From NCBI RefSeq assembly GCF_004208415.1, contig NZ_CP035758.1:496001-560000 (forward strand): DNA of 64,000 nucleotides. The letters run 5' to 3'. This stretch comes from Ktedonosporobacter rubrisoli (GTDB lineage: Bacteria; Chloroflexota; Ktedonobacteria; Ktedonobacterales; Ktedonobacteraceae). Below the pieces are notes generated by a model. The model did not search any database. It was not told the DNA's origin and saw nothing but the letters and a program-made list of their open reading frames with translations. The position numbers were made by a program, and so were the translations under genes. Below are positions 61,764-64,000 of the stretch, one piece after another (the first letter of the stretch is position 1; every line of letters starts with the position of its first letter).

Positions 61764-62570
61764 ATGGATTGTCAGGAATTTGAAGAGCTCTCGGGGGCCT
61801 ATGCCCTGGACGCCCTTACTCCAGAAGAGAAGCGTCTGGCCAACGAGCATCTTGCCCAATGCTCGGCTTGCCAAAAGCTTGCCTCCGAATTGCAAGCAAC
61901 CGTAAACCTTCTTCCGCTCTCGGTACGCTTAGTAGAACATTCACCCCTCCAAAAAGAGGCACTTTTCGCGCGCATACAGAGCACATCCCCAAATGCGCAA
62001 ATACGAGAGCACACACGATTTGCCCGCCGGCGTCCTCTCAGGCGTCGAACCGCCTGGCGTGCATTGCTGGCCGTAGCGGCTCTGCTTGTGATCCTCCTCG
62101 CTGGCATGACCTTCTGGAATGTAAATTTACAGCATCAGCTAGCCACACGCCCCTCCGCTCCTATCGTGTACATAGTGCATGGAACAGGGAGCTCAGCGCA
62201 GATCAATGGAGAAGCAGTTTTTCTGCCCCAGCAGCAGGAGACAATCTTGATTGTCCACGGCCTGCCCAGGCTCTCCGGAACCCATATTTATCAAGGCTGG
62301 CTTTTACGCAACCAGCAGCCAACCAGCATAGGCACACTCAGCCTCAATCAGGGTACCGCAGTTCTGCGCTTCCCTGGCAACTTACAGGCCTATGAGGCAA
62401 TTGCGGTCAGTAAAGAGCCCGGGCCTGGAGCAAGCCAGAGCGTACCAAAGGGACCAATAATCATGATGAGCTCTCTCAAAGAGCCTGCCACACATGGGCA
62501 ATTACAGGAGGAGAAGACAGGCCACATCCTTCTGACTGGTTCACAGGGGAAATGGAGCGCACACGTTTGA
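61764..62570 (+). CDS. Anti-sigma factor (RskA type) with zinc-finger N-terminus
   Basis: A 268-residue membrane anti-sigma factor. N-terminal ~50 residues: MDCQEFEELSGAYALDALTP and HLAQCSACQKLA, the H-x3-C-x2-C zinc motif. One transmembrane helix, AWRALLAVAALLVILLAGMT (about 95-115), separates it from the extracytoplasmic RskA domain, which ends HILLTGSQGKWS. It binds the ECF sigma factor encoded 15 bp downstream and releases it on a cell-surface signal. Start ATG 61764 follows ACGGAG. Confidence 0.9.
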   Translation: MDCQEFEELSGAYALDALTPEEKRLANEHLAQCSACQKLASELQATVNLLPLSVRLVEHSPLQKEALFARIQSTSPNAQIREHTRFARRRPLRRRTAWRALLAVAALLVILLAGMTFWNVNLQHQLATRPSAPIVYIVHGTGSSAQINGEAVFLPQQQETILIVHGLPRLSGTHIYQGWLLRNQQPTSIGTLSLNQGTAVLRFPGNLQAYEAIAVSKEPGPGASQSVPKGPIIMMSSLKEPATHGQLQEEKTGHILLTGSQGKWSAHV

Positions 62571-62585
62571 GAGGAGAAGGACTGT

Positions 62586-63218
62586 ATGGGCATATTTAGG
62601 AAGAAGCAGCAAAGTGGGCAGCGCTCTTATATAGCGGAAGCAGCAATAGATCATCTTAGCGATGAAGAGCTTATGTCAGCTATTGCGCACGGCACTATCG
62701 AGGCCATTGAAGCGCTCTATGACCGGTATCATCAGCTTCTCTACTCACTTGCCTATCGCATGGTTGCCGATCATCAAATCGCTGAAGATCTCCTGCAGGA
62801 GACTTTTTTGTCTGTCTGGCAGCATGCCGCCATCTATTCGCCAGGCGCTGGCTCGGTGAAGACCTGGCTGTGCTCAATTATCCACCACGATACTATCGAT
62901 TATCTACGCAAGCTCCGCCGACGCTCCACGCTCGGTAACGTGACGCTGGAAGCGGTCGAGGAGGAAAGCAATGCCAATGATACTGATGTGTGGGATGAAA
63001 CATGGCGTAAGCTGCAGGGTGTTCAGGTCCACAAAGCGCTCATGATGCTGCCCAAAGAACAGCGCCTGGTCATTGAGTTAGCCTATTTTGGTGGCTGGAC
63101 GCATACAGAGATCGCTGATGGTTGTCAGATACCGCTAGGCACGGTCAAAGCACGCATGAGGCTGGGGCTGCAGCATCTAAGACATCAGCTCTTAACGCTG
63201 GGGATCGATGAATTCTAA
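62586..63218 (+). CDS. ECF RNA polymerase sigma factor (SigK-like)
   Basis: A 210-residue sigma factor. Region 2 is EALYDRYHQLLYSLAYRMVA through DLLQETFLSVWQHAAIY; region 4 is LPKEQRLVIELAYFGGWTHT, then EIADGCQIPLGTVKARMRLG, the HTH for the -35. It lies 15 bp after the anti-sigma stop, so it is in the same operon and controlled by it. The ferritin-like genes just upstream may be its targets, by position. Confidence 0.9.
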   Translation: MGIFRKKQQSGQRSYIAEAAIDHLSDEELMSAIAHGTIEAIEALYDRYHQLLYSLAYRMVADHQIAEDLLQETFLSVWQHAAIYSPGAGSVKTWLCSIIHHDTIDYLRKLRRRSTLGNVTLEAVEEESNANDTDVWDETWRKLQGVQVHKALMMLPKEQRLVIELAYFGGWTHTEIADGCQIPLGTVKARMRLGLQHLRHQLLTLGIDEF

Positions 63219-63452
63219 GCTTATACTGAGCTTGAAAGCACTTTTTAACGATTGTAGCTTTACAATCCTTCTAAAGTAGTTTACGCTACGCTCAAGCGAT
63301 GCAGAGCAGACGCGATGCACGCTCTAGCAGAACAAATAAAAGACACGATCGCCAACATTTATGTAATAATGGTATGCGACGTAATTATGCTTTCAGGAGA
63401 AATTCAACAAGGGCTCGATCTATAGAGGTTTTATAGCATCAGGAGGAGAAGC
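63219..63452. other. Intergenic region before the M20 peptidase
   Basis: No coding frame or strong hairpin was recognised; AGGAGGAGAAGC before 63453 is the ribosome-binding site. Confidence 0.35.
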
Positions 63453-64000
63453 TTGCAGGCAAGATCCATCTTCTCACATATCATAGATGAACACTTTGAA
63501 AGCGAAGTGACATTTCTACAACAGCTTATCCATGCGCGAAGTGCGAATATCTATACAGCCGAGACCTCACCAGTAGATATCCCACTGGAAGCTGAGGTGG
63601 CAGACGCGATTAGCCAGAAGATGCATTCCTTTGGTTGGCAACCAAGACTACTCGGTCTTTCCAAACAGAGGCCTAACGTGCTCTATATACGGCCAGGCAA
63701 AGTCGAAGGAAAAACGTTGATCCTCAACACACACATGGATACGGTGCCAGCAAGCAAGGGCTACATGCACGATCCATGGGATGCACAGATTGAAAATGGC
63801 AAACTCTATGGGCTTGGAGCGGCAGACGCCAAAGCCCAGATCGCTGCCTTTATCTATGCCCTGCGCGCCTTAGATCTAGCAGGCATCGAATTAGCTGGTA
63901 CGCTCAAGCTTGCCTTTGTAGTGGATGAGGAAACAGGAGCTAATTCCCCTTACGGAACTCGTTATTTACTTGAACAAGGTCTTCTTGATGGCGACGCAGC
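63453..64000 (+). CDS. M20-family metallopeptidase, 3' end outside window
   Basis: The first 182 codons of an ArgE/DapE/CPG2-type dizinc peptidase or deacylase. Metal ligands and catalytic residues are visible: His and Asp in LNTHMDTVPA, Asp in LGAADAKAQIAAF, and the Glu pair in VVDEETGANS. The start is TTG 63453, 6 bp after AGGAGGAGA; no ATG is closer. It continues past the right edge. Substrate unknown. Confidence 0.85.
   Translation, partial: MQARSIFSHIIDEHFESEVTFLQQLIHARSANIYTAETSPVDIPLEAEVADAISQKMHSFGWQPRLLGLSKQRPNVLYIRPGKVEGKTLILNTHMDTVPASKGYMHDPWDAQIENGKLYGLGAADAKAQIAAFIYALRALDLAGIELAGTLKLAFVVDEETGANSPYGTRYLLEQGLLDGDA

Overview
The window looks like chromosomal DNA of a Ktedonobacteria-type Chloroflexota, or a close relative. 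The evidence is its content: a 1056-residue MalT-type LuxR regulator with an extra N-terminal domain, a large NACHT/HEAT protein, many one-component regulators each beside one exporter or enzyme, ISL3 elements, and Tat-exported ferritin-like proteins next to an ECF sigma/anti-sigma pair. The taxonomy is inference. No rRNA or tRNA gene and no CRISPR array was found.

Layout. 1-6 kb: an APH-type phosphotransferase cut by the left edge, an F420/FMN-type oxidoreductase, a PHP phosphoesterase, and an AT-rich TetR gene sharing four matching operators with a carboxymuconolactone-decarboxylase fusion gene. 6-9 kb: a multicopper oxidase without its 5' part, abutting a TnpB element whose tnpB carries a frameshifting 19-bp tandem duplication. 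9-24 kb: a secreted peptidase-like hydrolase, TetR, a nucleotidyltransferase, the MalT-like regulator, a CocE hydrolase-MFS operon, a PfkB kinase, a zinc-ribbon protein, a transposase relic and an MFS-LRR pair. 24.5-25.3 kb: an apparent ORF-less group II intron. 25-29 kb: a MocR regulator divergent from an M32 carboxypeptidase-LysE pair.

29.7-34 kb: this is the most informative rearrangement. An ABC ATPase gene has been split after about 16 codons by an ISL3-family element (36-bp imperfect terminal repeats at 29766 and 32397). The element carries a frameshifted transposase and also a creatininase-family passenger gene with its own promoter and operator-like palindrome.

34-44 kb: a proline/tyrosine-rich membrane protein, a CPBP protease, an XRE-membrane protein pair, GH127, a complete ISL3 element with target duplication, a uridine-kinase-like gene, an istB relic, and a quinone oxidoreductase divergent from MarR with two palindromes between them. 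45-47 kb: a DtxR/MntR-type regulator and an Nramp transporter in an overlapping operon, followed by an unreported-looking 31-codon ORF with a strong ribosome-binding site. 47-55 kb: a methyltransferase, a decayed SDR gene, an NmrA-cupin fusion divergent from a second MocR regulator, and LysE divergent from AraC. 55-59 kb: the NACHT/HEAT protein. 59.5-63.2 kb: a duplicated ferritin-like gene, then anti-sigma and ECF sigma genes, probably one regulatory module. The right edge cuts an M20 peptidase.
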